A stretch of DNA of 64,000 nucleotides from Candidatus Riesia sp. GBBU. Its GTDB lineage: Bacteria; Pseudomonadota; Gammaproteobacteria; Enterobacterales; Enterobacteriaceae. The notes beneath the pieces are model-generated. The model saw only the letters and a list, made by a program, of their open reading frames with translations. It searched no databases and was not told the origin of the DNA. The position numbers were made by a program, and so were the translations under genes. Numbering within the stretch: the stretch's first letter is position 1; every line of letters starts with the position of its first letter. This document shows, piece after piece, positions 19,743 to 30,432 of the stretch. The stretch spans positions 191,938-255,937 of the forward strand of contig CP012849.1 in NCBI GenBank assembly GCA_002074035.1. Reading direction: 5' to 3'.

Positions 19743-22280
19743 TTAAAGTGCATTTAAGGTTTTTGTTTTTAACAAATTCAAAGTATCTTCAATAGACTCT
19801 ATTTTCATTTTACTTATTGTACTAACAACATCGTACTTTAAATTTTCTATCATATTAGAAAACATTAGAAACGATTCTTTCTTATATTCTTGTTTCGGAT
19901 CTACTTGTATATACCCTCTTAAATGTATTCCCTGTCTTAAATTCTCCATAGAAAAAAGATGTTCCCTCCAAAGAGAGTCTAAAGTTTGTATCATTATTTC
20001 CTTTTCAATATTACGCATTATTGAAGCTCCAATAATTTCCTGTTTTCTCTTATATGAATTTAAAATAAATCTTATAATCTTTTTATAGACTATTTCTAAA
20101 TTCGTATAAGTATTTCTTTCTACTAATTGGTTAATTTTTATATTTAAATCAAAATCAGATAAAAGTTTCCTTTCTAATTTTAGAAACTTATATTTAGATT
20201 TTCTAAAATCATAATGAATTATTACAACTTTTTTAATAACATCTCTTGTAATTTTATCTATTATTTTACTTATATCATTTGCATGTAATATCTCATCTCT
20301 TTGTAGATATATAGCACATCTTTGATCATTAGAAACATCATCATATTCTAAAAGTTGTTTTCTAATATCAAAATTATAATTTTCAACTTTTTTTTGAGCA
20401 TTAGCAATGGCTTTGGTAATCCAAGGATGTTCAATTGCTTCACCTGAATTTATTTTAAATTTTCCTATTATTGCTTTTACTTTATCTAGAGCAAAAATTC
20501 TCATTAATGAATCTTCTAAAGAAAGATAGAATTGAGATGATCCTGGATCCCCCTGACGACCAGAACGACCTCTTAGTTGATTATCAATTCTACGAGATTC
20601 ATGACGTTCTGTACCAATAATATGTAAACCTCCTGCTTTTAGCACAGAATCGTGTGATTTTTTCCAATCTAGTTTTATTTCTCTAATTTTGCTTTTATTT
20701 TTATAATTTAATTTATTTATCTTATTTTGATAATTTCCACCTAATACAATATCTGTTCCTCTTCCTGCCATATTTGTAGCAATTGTTACTGCACCATACA
20801 TTCCAGCTTTTGATATTATCTCTGCTTCTAAAGAATGAAATTTAGCATTTAAAATCTCATGTGGAATGTTCTCTTTTCTTAATTTTCTTGAGATCAACTC
20901 AGACTTTTCAATAGAAATCGTTCCAACTAAAACCGGTTGTCCAACACTCGTTCTGTTTTTTATATCTTTAATTATTGCAGAAATCTTTTCTCTTTCTGTC
21001 ATATATACTAAATCTGGTAGATCTTCTCGAATCATAGGACAATTTGTAGGTATAACAACTGTTTCCAGCTGATAAATAGATTTAAATTCAACAGCTTCAG
21101 TATCCGCTGTACCTGTCATTCCAGCTAGTTTTTTATATAGACGAAAGTAATTTTGAAAAGTGATTGACGCTAGAGTTTGATTTTCATTATTTACCTTTAG
21201 TTTTTCTTTAGCTTCAATTGCTTGATGTAGTCCGTCTGACCAATGACGACCTTTCATTACTCTACCAGTATGTTCATCTATAATTAGCACTTTACCATTT
21301 TTTACTAAATAATCCACATTTTTTTTGAATAAATGATGAGCCCTTAAAGCGGATATGAAATGATGTACTAGGATGATGTTCTTAGAAGAATAAATAGATT
21401 TCCTTTTCTTTACTAATCCTAATTTTATTAGTAATGTTTCAATTAGCTCTAAACCATGTTCTGTAAGATTAATTTGTCTCAGTTTTTCATCTATTGTGAA
21501 ATGCCCTAATCTTTTTTTAAAATTTTCTAAATCCTCTCTTATAAAGAGATGAACTAAATGGTCGATTTTTTCATACAAATCTACTTTATATTCTAATGGA
21601 CCTGAAATTATTAGAGGTGTTCTCGCTTCATCAATTAATATTGAATCTACTTCATCAATTAAAGCATAATATAGACCTCTTTGAACTCTATCTTCTTTTC
21701 TTAAAATCATATTATCACGAAGATAGTCGAATCCATATTCATTATTCGTTCCGTATGTAATATCCATTGAGTAAGCTTTTTTTTTCATATTTCTAGACAT
21801 ACCAGAAAGATTTATACCTACTGTAATACCAAGAAACTCAAAAAGAGGTCTATTATTTTCTGCATCTCTTTTTGCTAGATATTCATTAATTGTTACTATA
21901 TGCACTCCGTTACCAGTTAAAGCATGTAAGTATGCTGGGAGAGTTGCTGTTAAAGTTTTTCCTTCACCAGTTCTCATCTCTGCTACACACCTTTTATTCA
22001 AAACAATTCCTCCGATTAACTGAACATCGAAATGTCTTATTTTCAATATTCTTTTACTAGCTTCTCTTACCGTAGCAAATACTTCTGGAATAAGATTATT
22101 TAATTTTTCACCTGATTTAATTCTATTTCTAAACTCATCAGTTTTTCTCTGCAAATCTCTATTAGATAATTTTTCAAATTTATTTTCTAAAAAATTTATT
22201 TTTTTAACTGTTTTTTTTAAATTTTTCAATGTTCGATCATTACGACTACCGAATATCTTTGCTAACAAACTAGAAAACAT
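19743..22280 (-). CDS. secA: Preprotein translocase ATPase SecA
   Basis: The protein has 845 residues (E. coli 901). The motor that drives proteins through SecYEG has Walker [22 protein letters not shown], the preprotein cross-linking domain, [11 protein letters not shown], and [13 protein letters not shown] of NBD2. The helical scaffold ends [15 protein letters not shown]. The linker and zinc-binding SEC-C tail (CxCxSGKxYKxCHG in E. coli), which bind SecB and lipid, are absent. The secM leader gene, upstream of secA in E. coli, is also absent; a divergent DUF721-like gene occupies the slot. Confidence 0.97.
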   Translation of the reverse strand: MFSSLLAKIFGSRNDRTLKNLKKTVKKINFLENKFEKLSNRDLQRKTDEFRNRIKSGEKLNNLIPEVFATVREASKRILKIRHFDVQLIGGIVLNKRCVAEMRTGEGKTLTATLPAYLHALTGNGVHIVTINEYLAKRDAENNRPLFEFLGITVGINLSGMSRNMKKKAYSMDITYGTNNEYGFDYLRDNMILRKEDRVQRGLYYALIDEVDSILIDEARTPLIISGPLEYKVDLYEKIDHLVHLFIREDLENFKKRLGHFTIDEKLRQINLTEHGLELIETLLIKLGLVKKRKSIYSSKNIILVHHFISALRAHHLFKKNVDYLVKNGKVLIIDEHTGRVMKGRHWSDGLHQAIEAKEKLKVNNENQTLASITFQNYFRLYKKLAGMTGTADTEAVEFKSIYQLETVVIPTNCPMIREDLPDLVYMTEREKISAIIKDIKNRTSVGQPVLVGTISIEKSELISRKLRKENIPHEILNAKFHSLEAEIISKAGMYGAVTIATNMAGRGTDIVLGGNYQNKINKLNYKNKSKIREIKLDWKKSHDSVLKAGGLHIIGTERHESRRIDNQLRGRSGRQGDPGSSQFYLSLEDSLMRIFALDKVKAIIGKFKINSGEAIEHPWITKAIANAQKKVENYNFDIRKQLLEYDDVSNDQRCAIYLQRDEILHANDISKIIDKITRDVIKKVVIIHYDFRKSKYKFLKLERKLLSDFDLNIKINQLVERNTYTNLEIVYKKIIRFILNSYKRKQEIIGASIMRNIEKEIMIQTLDSLWREHLFSMENLRQGIHLRGYIQVDPKQEYKKESFLMFSNMIENLKYDVVSTISKMKIESIEDTLNLLKTKTLNAL

Positions 22281-22502
22281 AAATTACTCATTTTAAATTT
22301 AAAAATTAAAATAGTGTTTTCATTTAAGATAATCTAGAACTTTTTAAATCAAATTTTTAGTAGTAATTATTAAAATTTATACTATTAAATTATAAAAACT
22401 GCTCTATAAAACTTTTTACTTAAAGTTACACAAGATTATTTGAACACTTAAAAAAATGTATTATAATTAATAAAATTAAAAGAATCTAATTAGAATATAA
22501 TA

Positions 22503-22826
22503 ATGTGTCTAGAATCAATTTCATTTCTGTTAAAAAGATGTGATTTATTCGAAGAAGAATTGTATTTCATTAGAAAAAAATCTAATTTTTTAATCAAAAT
22601 AAATGAAAAGTTTCTTAAGTTAATTTCAAATAAATTAAGAGTTTTTTGTAGAGTAGCGAATTATAGGAAAAAAATTCTAGTTATTGAAGTTAGTAACGCA
22701 ATTCAAAAAAATATGTTGAACTTTGAAATACCAAATGTATTTATCACGCTAAGAAAAAAATATTTACCACGTCTAAAATCAATCCACATCATTATAAATC
22801 CTCTCCTTGAGAATGTTTTGGAATGA
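22503..22826 (+). CDS. dciA: DUF721/DciA-like protein, probable replicative-helicase loader factor
   Basis: The protein has 107 residues. The C-terminal half, with LRVFCRVANYRKKILVIEVSN, FEIPNVFITLR and LPRLKSIHIIINP, follows the DUF721 pattern (beta strand, short helix, two strands) as I recall it from gammaproteobacterial DciA proteins. In many of those bacteria the gene lies next to secA, as here, but divergent. DciA helps load DnaB in bacteria without DnaC; E. coli uses DnaC instead. The identification rests on remembered motifs, not a search. The ATG at 22503 is the only suitable start, with weak translation signals. Confidence 0.6.
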   Translation: MCLESISFLLKRCDLFEEELYFIRKKSNFLIKINEKFLKLISNKLRVFCRVANYRKKILVIEVSNAIQKNMLNFEIPNVFITLRKKYLPRLKSIHIIINPLLENVLE

Positions 22827-22905
22827 AAATACTACTGTGTACAGTATATAAACTTTGTGTATATCTCGGTAAAAATTCCTTTAAAGAATTAATAAGATTT
22901 TAAAA

Positions 22906-22978
22906 TACGCCCTACAGGATTCGAACCTGTGATCTACGGCTTAGAAGGCCGTTGCTCTATCCACTAAGCTAAGGGCGT
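22906..22978 (-). tRNA. argU: tRNA-Arg (TCT)
   Basis: The minus strand gives a 73-base cloverleaf: acceptor ACGCCCT/AGGGCGT, D arm TAGCTTAGTGGATAGAGC, anticodon loop CTTCTAA (TCT), T arm CAGGTTCGAATCCTG. It reads AGA and AGG, the main Arg codons in AT-rich DNA. It matches E. coli argU, which is also near folD. No CCA is encoded after the discriminator. Confidence 0.97.
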
Positions 22979-23087
22979 ATTATACTAGTATTGTCTATAT
23001 GTTATAATTTGATCAATAATCAGTCAACTGTTTAAGTTAAAGATTAATAAAGTTAATAGAATGTCAATTTAATTTTAAATAAATATA

Positions 23088-23933
23088 ATGACAGCAAGAA
23101 TTTTGGATGGAAATTCTATTTTTAGAAAAATGAAAGTTAAAATTTTAAAAGAGATTCAATTAAAAGTTTCAGTTAATGACAGACGTCCTGGACTTGCAGT
23201 TATATACGTAGGTAAAAATCCAGCTTCAGAAATTTATATAGAAAGAAAATTTTTAGCTTTTAAATCATTAGGATTAGTTTTTAAATCATATAATTTAGAA
23301 GAAAATGTTCATGAATATAATATTTTAAAACTAATTGAAGATCTTAATGAAGACAAAGAAATTGACGGCATAGTGGTTCAACTGCCTGTTCCAAAACAGA
23401 TTAATTATTTTAAAATTATTGAGAAAATAAATCCCATTAAAGATGTTGAAGGAATTCATCCATATAATGTTGGAAAGTTCGTTCAAAAAAATCGAAGAAA
23501 CTTTTCATGTACTTCTAAAGGTATTATAACATTGTTGAAATGGTATAAAATCAATATTTCTGGAATGAATGCTGTTGTAATAGGAACTTCCAATATTGTT
23601 GGAATACCAATTGGTATGCAATTGTTATTACATGGATGTACAATTACAATGATAGATAAATATACTAGAAACATACATAAGTATGTCAAGTCAGCAGATT
23701 TATTGATAGTCGCTATTGGAAAACCAAATTTTATACGAGGAGAATGGATTAAAAATGGCGCTGTAGTAATAGATGTTGGAATAAATAAATTAAAAAATAA
23801 AATTGTAGGAGATGTTTGTTATATGGAAGCCAAAGAAAAAGCTAGTTGGATAACCCCAGTTCCTGGAGGAGTTGGTCCTATGACAATTATTTCATTAATA
23901 GTTAATGTTATTAAAGCTTTCGAAAAAAAATAA
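23088..23933 (+). CDS. folD: Methylenetetrahydrofolate dehydrogenase/cyclohydrolase
   Basis: The protein has 281 residues (E. coli 288). It interconverts 5,10-methylene- and 10-formyl-THF, supplying formyl groups for fMet-tRNA and purines. Catalytic Tyr50 and Lys54 (IYIERK), Gln in VVQLPVP and the NADP motif GTSNIVGIP are present. The strongly conserved KDVDG is KDVEG: E. coli Asp121 is Glu121 here. The C-terminal ITPVPGGVGPMT is intact. It is convergent with cysS with 26 bases between; folD and cysS are neighbours in E. coli too. Confidence 0.95.
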   Translation: MTARILDGNSIFRKMKVKILKEIQLKVSVNDRRPGLAVIYVGKNPASEIYIERKFLAFKSLGLVFKSYNLEENVHEYNILKLIEDLNEDKEIDGIVVQLPVPKQINYFKIIEKINPIKDVEGIHPYNVGKFVQKNRRNFSCTSKGIITLLKWYKINISGMNAVVIGTSNIVGIPIGMQLLLHGCTITMIDKYTRNIHKYVKSADLLIVAIGKPNFIRGEWIKNGAVVIDVGINKLKNKIVGDVCYMEAKEKASWITPVPGGVGPMTIISLIVNVIKAFEKK

Positions 23934-23959
23934 TTCTTTATATAAAAATCGAATTTTAT

Positions 23960-25342
<1,383 letters not shown>

Positions 25343-25497
25343 AATTTTCCTTTTTAAGGATTAGTTATAACTTATAAATGAAATCATAGTTTGTATATTT
25401 TTAACTGAATATATTAAAATTACTATTTTAACTAAGTATTTTAATATGATCTTAATTTTGATTACAATTTAAAAATATTTAATTCTTTAAAAGAAAA

Positions 25498-26190
25498 ATG
25501 TTTTTTTTCATTTCTGATATCCATTTAAGAGAAGACAATTCGAAAAGTACAGAAATTTTTTTAAAATTTCTAAAAAAATATGCAATAAAAGCGAAATCGA
25601 TTTATATTCTTGGTGATTTGTTTGATTATTGGATAGGCGATGATAAAATAAGTAAATATCATATAAAGATATCAAAAGAACTAAAAAGATTATCAAAAAG
25701 AGGTACAAGTTGTTTTTTTATAAGAGGAAACAGAGATTTCCTTTTAGGGAAAAAGTTCATAAAAAAAAGTGGAATGATTCTTCTTAATGATGAAGAAGTA
25801 ATTAATTTATATAAAAGAAAAATTCTTTTATTACATGGAGATGTATTATGTGAGAAAGATACAGTTTATAAAATATATAGAGATTTTGTTAGAAATTACT
25901 TTGTACAAAAAATTTTTTTATTTCTTCCAAGGTCTCTAAGAGTTTTCATTGTTAAGATTATCAAAACAAACTCAATTGTTAATAATAATAAGTTTGTAGA
26001 TATTAAAATAGTTAAAAAAATTTTTTTAAAATATGATTGTAACTACATTATTCATGGTCATCTTCATAAATATGAAGTTAATAAACTTTTTAATAAAAAG
26101 TTATGCAAAATATCCTTAGGAGGCTGGGAAAAGTACGCCTACATATCAAAAATGACTAAAAAAGGATTTTCACTCATTAAACTAACATAA
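25498..26190 (+). CDS. lpxH: UDP-2,3-diacylglucosamine diphosphatase
   Basis: The protein has 230 residues (E. coli 240). It makes lipid X in lipid A synthesis at the inner membrane face. Metallophosphatase motifs are complete: SDIHLRED, GDLFDYWIGDD, RGNRDFLLG, LLHGDVLCEKD and IHGHLHKYEVN. It implies that at least part of the lipid A pathway still works and that the outer membrane contains lipopolysaccharide or a precursor. It is convergent with adk, 28 bases apart. Confidence 0.95.
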   Translation: MFFFISDIHLREDNSKSTEIFLKFLKKYAIKAKSIYILGDLFDYWIGDDKISKYHIKISKELKRLSKRGTSCFFIRGNRDFLLGKKFIKKSGMILLNDEEVINLYKRKILLLHGDVLCEKDTVYKIYRDFVRNYFVQKIFLFLPRSLRVFIVKIIKTNSIVNNNKFVDIKIVKKIFLKYDCNYIIHGHLHKYEVNKLFNKKLCKISLGGWEKYAYISKMTKKGFSLIKLT

Positions 26191-26218
26191 AAAATTATAC
26201 TATTTTTATATAAAAAAA

Positions 26219-26863
26219 TTAATCTAGTATTCCTTTTATCAAAAAACGAACTTGATCAATAGAAAGATTAGCATTTATTCTAAAATATTTAGAATTTCCA
26301 TTTTTTTCTTCCATCTGATAAAATTTGGAAAGTGGTTTAGTAAATTTTTTATATTCCATTAGTCTAGTTCTTATTATATTTTCTGTATCGTCTTTTCTGA
26401 CAACAAGTTTTTCTCCAGTTATATCGTCTTTTCCCCTAATTTTTGGAGGACTATATTTTATATGATATATTCTATTAGAAGATATGTGAACTCTTCTGCC
26501 TAATATTCTCTCATAAATTAAATCTTCACATACATCAAGTTCTATTGCATAATCTATAAAAATATTTTCCTTTTTCATTGATTTTGCCTGTAGTATAGTC
26601 CTTGGAAATCCATCAAATAGAAATCCATTTCTACAACTTTTTTGATTAATTTTTTTTCTTATAGAAGAGATAACAATTTTATCAGTGATAAGCTTTCCCT
26701 GATCCATTGTTTTCTTAATTTTTTTTCCTAAAATAGTAGGAATATTAGAATATTCTCGAAGAATATCTCCTACAGAGATCCTCTGAACACCATATCTATT
26801 CATAATGAACTTAGCTTGCGTTCCTTTTCCAGATCCAGGGGCTCCGAATAAGATAATATTCAT
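26219..26863 (-). CDS. adk: Adenylate kinase
   Basis: The protein has 214 residues, as in E. coli. It balances ATP + AMP with 2 ADP. The P-loop GAPGSGKGTQ, the AMP-site GFPRTI and the LID segment GRRVHISSNRIYHIKYSPP are clear. The AMP-contacting STGDMLR motif reads SVGDILR, so Thr31 is Val. It follows htpG by 30 bases in the E. coli order dnaX-ybaB-recR-htpG-adk, with recR gone. Confidence 0.96.
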   Translation of the reverse strand: MNIILFGAPGSGKGTQAKFIMNRYGVQRISVGDILREYSNIPTILGKKIKKTMDQGKLITDKIVISSIRKKINQKSCRNGFLFDGFPRTILQAKSMKKENIFIDYAIELDVCEDLIYERILGRRVHISSNRIYHIKYSPPKIRGKDDITGEKLVVRKDDTENIIRTRLMEYKKFTKPLSKFYQMEEKNGNSKYFRINANLSIDQVRFLIKGILD

Positions 26864-26893
26864 TTTCTAAAAGTTTTAAATCTTTTTCTAATT

Positions 26894-28786
26894 TTACTTT
26901 GAACTTAGTTCTATTAATAAATCATTAATTTTTTGAACAAACTTACCAGGATCTTCTAGAGATCCTTTTTCTACAAGAAAAGCTTCTTCTAACAAAAGTT
27001 CTATCCATTTTGACAAAAACGCTTTATCTTTAATTAAAGATATTTTTTGTATTATTTTACTTTTTGGATTTATTTCAAAATTGTATTTTATTTCTGGAGT
27101 ATTTTTACCTATTGATGAAAATATTTTTGCCATCTGTGTACTCATTTCGTTTGAGTCTGTTGTTAAAACAACTGGAGTTTTTGTTAGTCTATTAGTAAAC
27201 TTTACATTTTTTACTCTTTCTCCTAGATATTTTTTTATTTCTATTAAAAGATATTTCAATTGTTCTTCTTGTAATTTAATCGATTCTTTTTCTTTATAGT
27301 TACCAGTTAATTCTTCCACAGAGAAATCACTTTTACTAATTAATTGAAAGTTTTTTCCATGAAATTCAGTAAGATAATTCATCATCCAATCATCTATCTT
27401 GTCGAATAGTAATAGAACTTCTATTTTTTCTTTCTTAAAAATCTCCAGATGAGGGCTATTTTTAGCTGATACATAGTTATCAGAAGTAATATAGTAAATC
27501 TTTTTTTGATTTTTTTTCATTCTACTGACATAATCTTCTAGAGAAACATCTTGAATAGAACTAGATCTATACGTGGAGGAAAAACGTAGTAGTTTCATGA
27601 TAGTATTTATGTTTTTTCTGTCTTCTGCTGGTCCTTCCTTAAATATCAATCCAAATTCATTCCAGAACTTCTGATATGTTTTCTTTTCGTTTTTTCCAAT
27701 GTTTTCCAATTTTTTTAAAATTTTTTTGGTTAATATAAAACGAATATTTTTTAAAGAATTATCATTCTGAAGAACTTCTCTAGAAATATTTAAAGATACA
27801 CTTTCAATATCAACTATTCCAACTATGAATCTTAAATAATTTGGAACAAACTTTTCCCTTTTCTCCATAATAAATACACGACGGACATAAATTTTTATAC
27901 CACATATTTTATTTTTGTTCCAAAGTTCTATTGAAGATTTCTTTGGTATATAAATAAGAAATGTGTATTCTTGACTCCCTTCTACAATGTTATGAATCCA
28001 TGATAGTGGCTCTAAAGTACTATTAGAGATATACTTATAAAACTCTTTATATTCTGTCTCAGTAATATCATTTTTATTTTTTCTCCAAATTGCTTTAGAT
28101 TTATTAATCTTTTCCCAATATGGTTCTTTATCTTTTTCATTAAAAGATTTTACCTCTATTGGAAAAGAAATATAATTTGAATATTTACTAATGATTTCTT
28201 TTAATTTCCATAGTTCTAAAAATTTAGTTTTTTCTTCTTTCATAGAAAGAGTAACTGTTGTTCCAATATCTTCTTTATATAAAGTCGATACTTTATATTC
28301 TCCGCATCCATCTGACTCCCACAATACACTTTCATTTTGTAATGAGTTTATTGATCTTGTGTGAACTGAAACAAAATTTGAAACGATAAAAGATGAATAA
28401 AACCCGACACCAAACTGTCCGATTAATTTTTCATTTCTCTTGTTTTGACTAATAGATGATAGAAATTTTTTTGTTCCAGACTCTGCAATTGTACCCAAAT
28501 TTTCTATAACTTCTTTTTTTGTCATTCCTATTCCGTTGTCACTTATAATAAGTTCTTTCTTGTTTTTATCAACAGAAATTTTTATTTTAAATTCTTCTAT
28601 ATTTTTTCGAGAGTTGCAGTTTGAAATGTAATAGAATCGTAGTTTATCAATTGCGTCTGAAGCATTTGAAATAAGTTCTCTTAAAAACACTTCCTCATTA
28701 GAGTATAAAGAATGTATCATAAGGTGCAAAAGTTGTTTAACCTCTGATTTAAACGTAAAAATCTCTTTTTTCTTTTCTTTTATCAT
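26894..28786 (-). CDS. htpG: Hsp90 chaperone HtpG
   Basis: The protein has 630 residues (E. coli 624). The GHKL ATPase domain carries ELISNASDAIDKLRF, DNGIGMTK and GQFGVGFYSSF. The middle domain has the ISREVLQNDNSLKNIR segment with the gamma-phosphate-sensing Arg. The dimerisation domain is complete. An AAGGAG Shine-Dalgarno site lies just before the ATG, one of the better ones in the window. No clear sigma-32 promoter is visible in the 105 bases to ybaB. Confidence 0.97.
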   Translation of the reverse strand: MIKEKKKEIFTFKSEVKQLLHLMIHSLYSNEEVFLRELISNASDAIDKLRFYYISNCNSRKNIEEFKIKISVDKNKKELIISDNGIGMTKKEVIENLGTIAESGTKKFLSSISQNKRNEKLIGQFGVGFYSSFIVSNFVSVHTRSINSLQNESVLWESDGCGEYKVSTLYKEDIGTTVTLSMKEEKTKFLELWKLKEIISKYSNYISFPIEVKSFNEKDKEPYWEKINKSKAIWRKNKNDITETEYKEFYKYISNSTLEPLSWIHNIVEGSQEYTFLIYIPKKSSIELWNKNKICGIKIYVRRVFIMEKREKFVPNYLRFIVGIVDIESVSLNISREVLQNDNSLKNIRFILTKKILKKLENIGKNEKKTYQKFWNEFGLIFKEGPAEDRKNINTIMKLLRFSSTYRSSSIQDVSLEDYVSRMKKNQKKIYYITSDNYVSAKNSPHLEIFKKEKIEVLLLFDKIDDWMMNYLTEFHGKNFQLISKSDFSVEELTGNYKEKESIKLQEEQLKYLLIEIKKYLGERVKNVKFTNRLTKTPVVLTTDSNEMSTQMAKIFSSIGKNTPEIKYNFEINPKSKIIQKISLIKDKAFLSKWIELLLEEAFLVEKGSLEDPGKFVQKINDLLIELSSK

Positions 28787-28883
28787 AAAATCTCCTTTGT
28801 AAAAATATGGTCTCTTATAAAGAGTATAAATTTTTTAATAAAATTCTTTTTAAGAAATTACATATAAAATATCGATTAATATC

Positions 28884-28905
28884 AATTCTCTCTATAGAGA
28901 GAATT
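28884..28905. repeat. 22-bp perfect palindrome at the 3' end of ybaB
   Basis: AATTCTCTCTA at 28884-28894 is followed at once by its exact reverse complement TAGAGAGAATT at 28895-28905. It includes the ybaB stop codon (28892-28894) and its last codons. As RNA it would make a 9-bp stem with a 4-base loop. There is no U run on the ybaB strand, so it is more likely a 3'-end stability or processing stem, or a protein site, than an intrinsic terminator. Confidence 0.6.
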
Positions 28906-29197
28906 TTCCTGATATATCTTCCATCTTTTTTCTTTTTGTTTTTTCAAGACGATGTACAGCACTATTAAAAGCAGCCGCTACAAGATCCTCTATCACTTTT
29001 CTATTTTCCATTTTAAAATCATAGTCTATGATAACCTTTTTACAATTATAAAACCCATTCAAGAAAACTTTTACAATTCCGGCTCCAGACTGTCCAATAA
29101 TTTCTATTTTATTCATATCATTTTGAACCTTTTTTATTTTTTCTTGCATTTCTTTAGCTTGCTTTAAAAACGACTCTAATCCATTTTTTTTACACAT
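28892..29197 (-). CDS. ybaB: YbaB/EbfC family nucleoid-associated protein
   Basis: The protein has 101 residues (E. coli 109). The family core is clear: FLKQAKEMQEKIKKVQNDM, then GQSGAGIVKVFLNG and EDLVAAAFNSAVHRLE. YbaB binds DNA as a dimer; its exact role is not settled. It lies between dnaX and htpG. In E. coli recR follows ybaB and cooperates in repair; here recR is deleted but ybaB is kept, so its role does not need RecR. Confidence 0.93.
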   Translation of the reverse strand: MCKKNGLESFLKQAKEMQEKIKKVQNDMNKIEIIGQSGAGIVKVFLNGFYNCKKVIIDYDFKMENRKVIEDLVAAAFNSAVHRLEKTKRKKMEDISGKFSL

Positions 29198-29340
29198 AAT
29201 ATTCTCTCTATAGATTTTGGAAAAAATCTTTCGATAAAGTAATAATTATAAATTAACTAGTATTTTGAAAAAATTTTTGATTTCTTAAAGAATTTAATTG
29301 ATAAATCTACTTTACTAATTCAAATGTTTTTACGATGTTT

Positions 29341-30432
29341 TCATAAATTGTTTTTGATTGCAAATAATGTTGATACTTCTACTCCAATTCTTTTAGTTGG
29401 AGCAAAAGCAAGGTTTTTCTTACATTTTAAAAATGAATTATAGTAATACTGAGCTTCATCATGTTTTAAAATAAATGACAATTCATATAATTTTTTCTCT
29501 ATTTTTTCTTTCGGTAAAGATATATTGTCTTTTCTTGGAACCAGTTGAAAAACTATTATTTTATGTATTGCTGACAGCAGATTATCTAAAAAAATTTCCC
29601 ACTCAATACCAGTGTCAGATATTTCATCTAACAACTTTAGAACTTTTTCTACATTTTTATTTATTATATTTTCAATCAACTTTATTAATTTTTCTTCTTC
29701 CGTGAATTCAGAAATTAATTCCTTTGTATAATATAAATCATTTCCATTTCCAATTAACAAACTTTGTTCTATTAAGTTTAATGCGTCTCTCATGCTCCCA
29801 TTTGATATTTTAGAAATCAATTTCAGTGATTTTGAATCACTTTTTATTTTTTCATGTGATAAAATATTTTTTATTTTTTTATAAATTTCTCTTTGATCTA
29901 TTGTCTTTAAATGGAAATGCAAACACCTAGATAAAATTGTATCTGGTATTTTTTTCGGTTCTGTTGTTGCAAATAAAAATTTTACATATTTTGGAGGTTC
30001 TTCAATAGTTTTTAGTAAAGCATTAAAACTATGTTTAGAAAACATATGAATTTCATCTATCAAATAAATTTTAAATATTCCAATTGAAGGAGTGTACTGA
30101 ACATTTTCTAGCAATTCATTTGTATCCTCTACCCTAGTTCTAGACGCAGCATCTACCTCAACTAAGTCAATAAAGTTACCATTCTCTATGTCAATGCAAT
30201 TTTTACATGAATTACATGGATTTTCTGTTACTCCATTTTCACAACTAATTCCTTTAGAAAATATACGAGCAATTGTAGTTTTTCCAGTTCCTTTAGCTCC
30301 AGAAAACAAGTATGCATTATGTATTCTTTTCTTTTTTAAAGAATTTTTTAAAGCAATTAAAATATGATCTTGTCCAATCAAATCTGAAAATTTTTTTGGT
30401 CTCCACTTTATTGAAAAAGGACAGTAATCCAT
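29341..30432 (-). CDS. dnaX: DNA polymerase III clamp-loader subunit, gamma-like short form
   Basis: The protein has 363 residues against 643 (tau) and 431 (gamma) in E. coli. Clamp-loader domains I-III are present: Walker A GAKGTGKTT, the zinc module CENGVTENPCNSCKNC, DEIHMFS, and the arginine-finger motif LSRCLHFHL. Translation stops soon after domain III, so tau domains IV (DnaB binding) and V (alpha binding) are absent. No A-rich frameshift site of the E. coli type is seen near the end, and nothing in the 143 bases before ybaB resembles them. Confidence 0.95.
   Translation of the reverse strand: MDYCPFSIKWRPKKFSDLIGQDHILIALKNSLKKKRIHNAYLFSGAKGTGKTTIARIFSKGISCENGVTENPCNSCKNCIDIENGNFIDLVEVDAASRTRVEDTNELLENVQYTPSIGIFKIYLIDEIHMFSKHSFNALLKTIEEPPKYVKFLFATTEPKKIPDTILSRCLHFHLKTIDQREIYKKIKNILSHEKIKSDSKSLKLISKISNGSMRDALNLIEQSLLIGNGNDLYYTKELISEFTEEEKLIKLIENIINKNVEKVLKLLDEISDTGIEWEIFLDNLLSAIHKIIVFQLVPRKDNISLPKEKIEKKLYELSFILKHDEAQYYYNSFLKCKKNLAFAPTKRIGVEVSTLFAIKNNL

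Noticed and set aside
22281-22502. secM upstream of secA
   Set aside because: No open frame encoding the arrest motif (WI...GIRAGP) on the secA strand.
29198-29340. Programmed frameshift or hidden tau domains downstream of dnaX
   Set aside because: No A-AAA-AAG type slippery site at the end of the gene, and the following 143 bases have stops in all frames.
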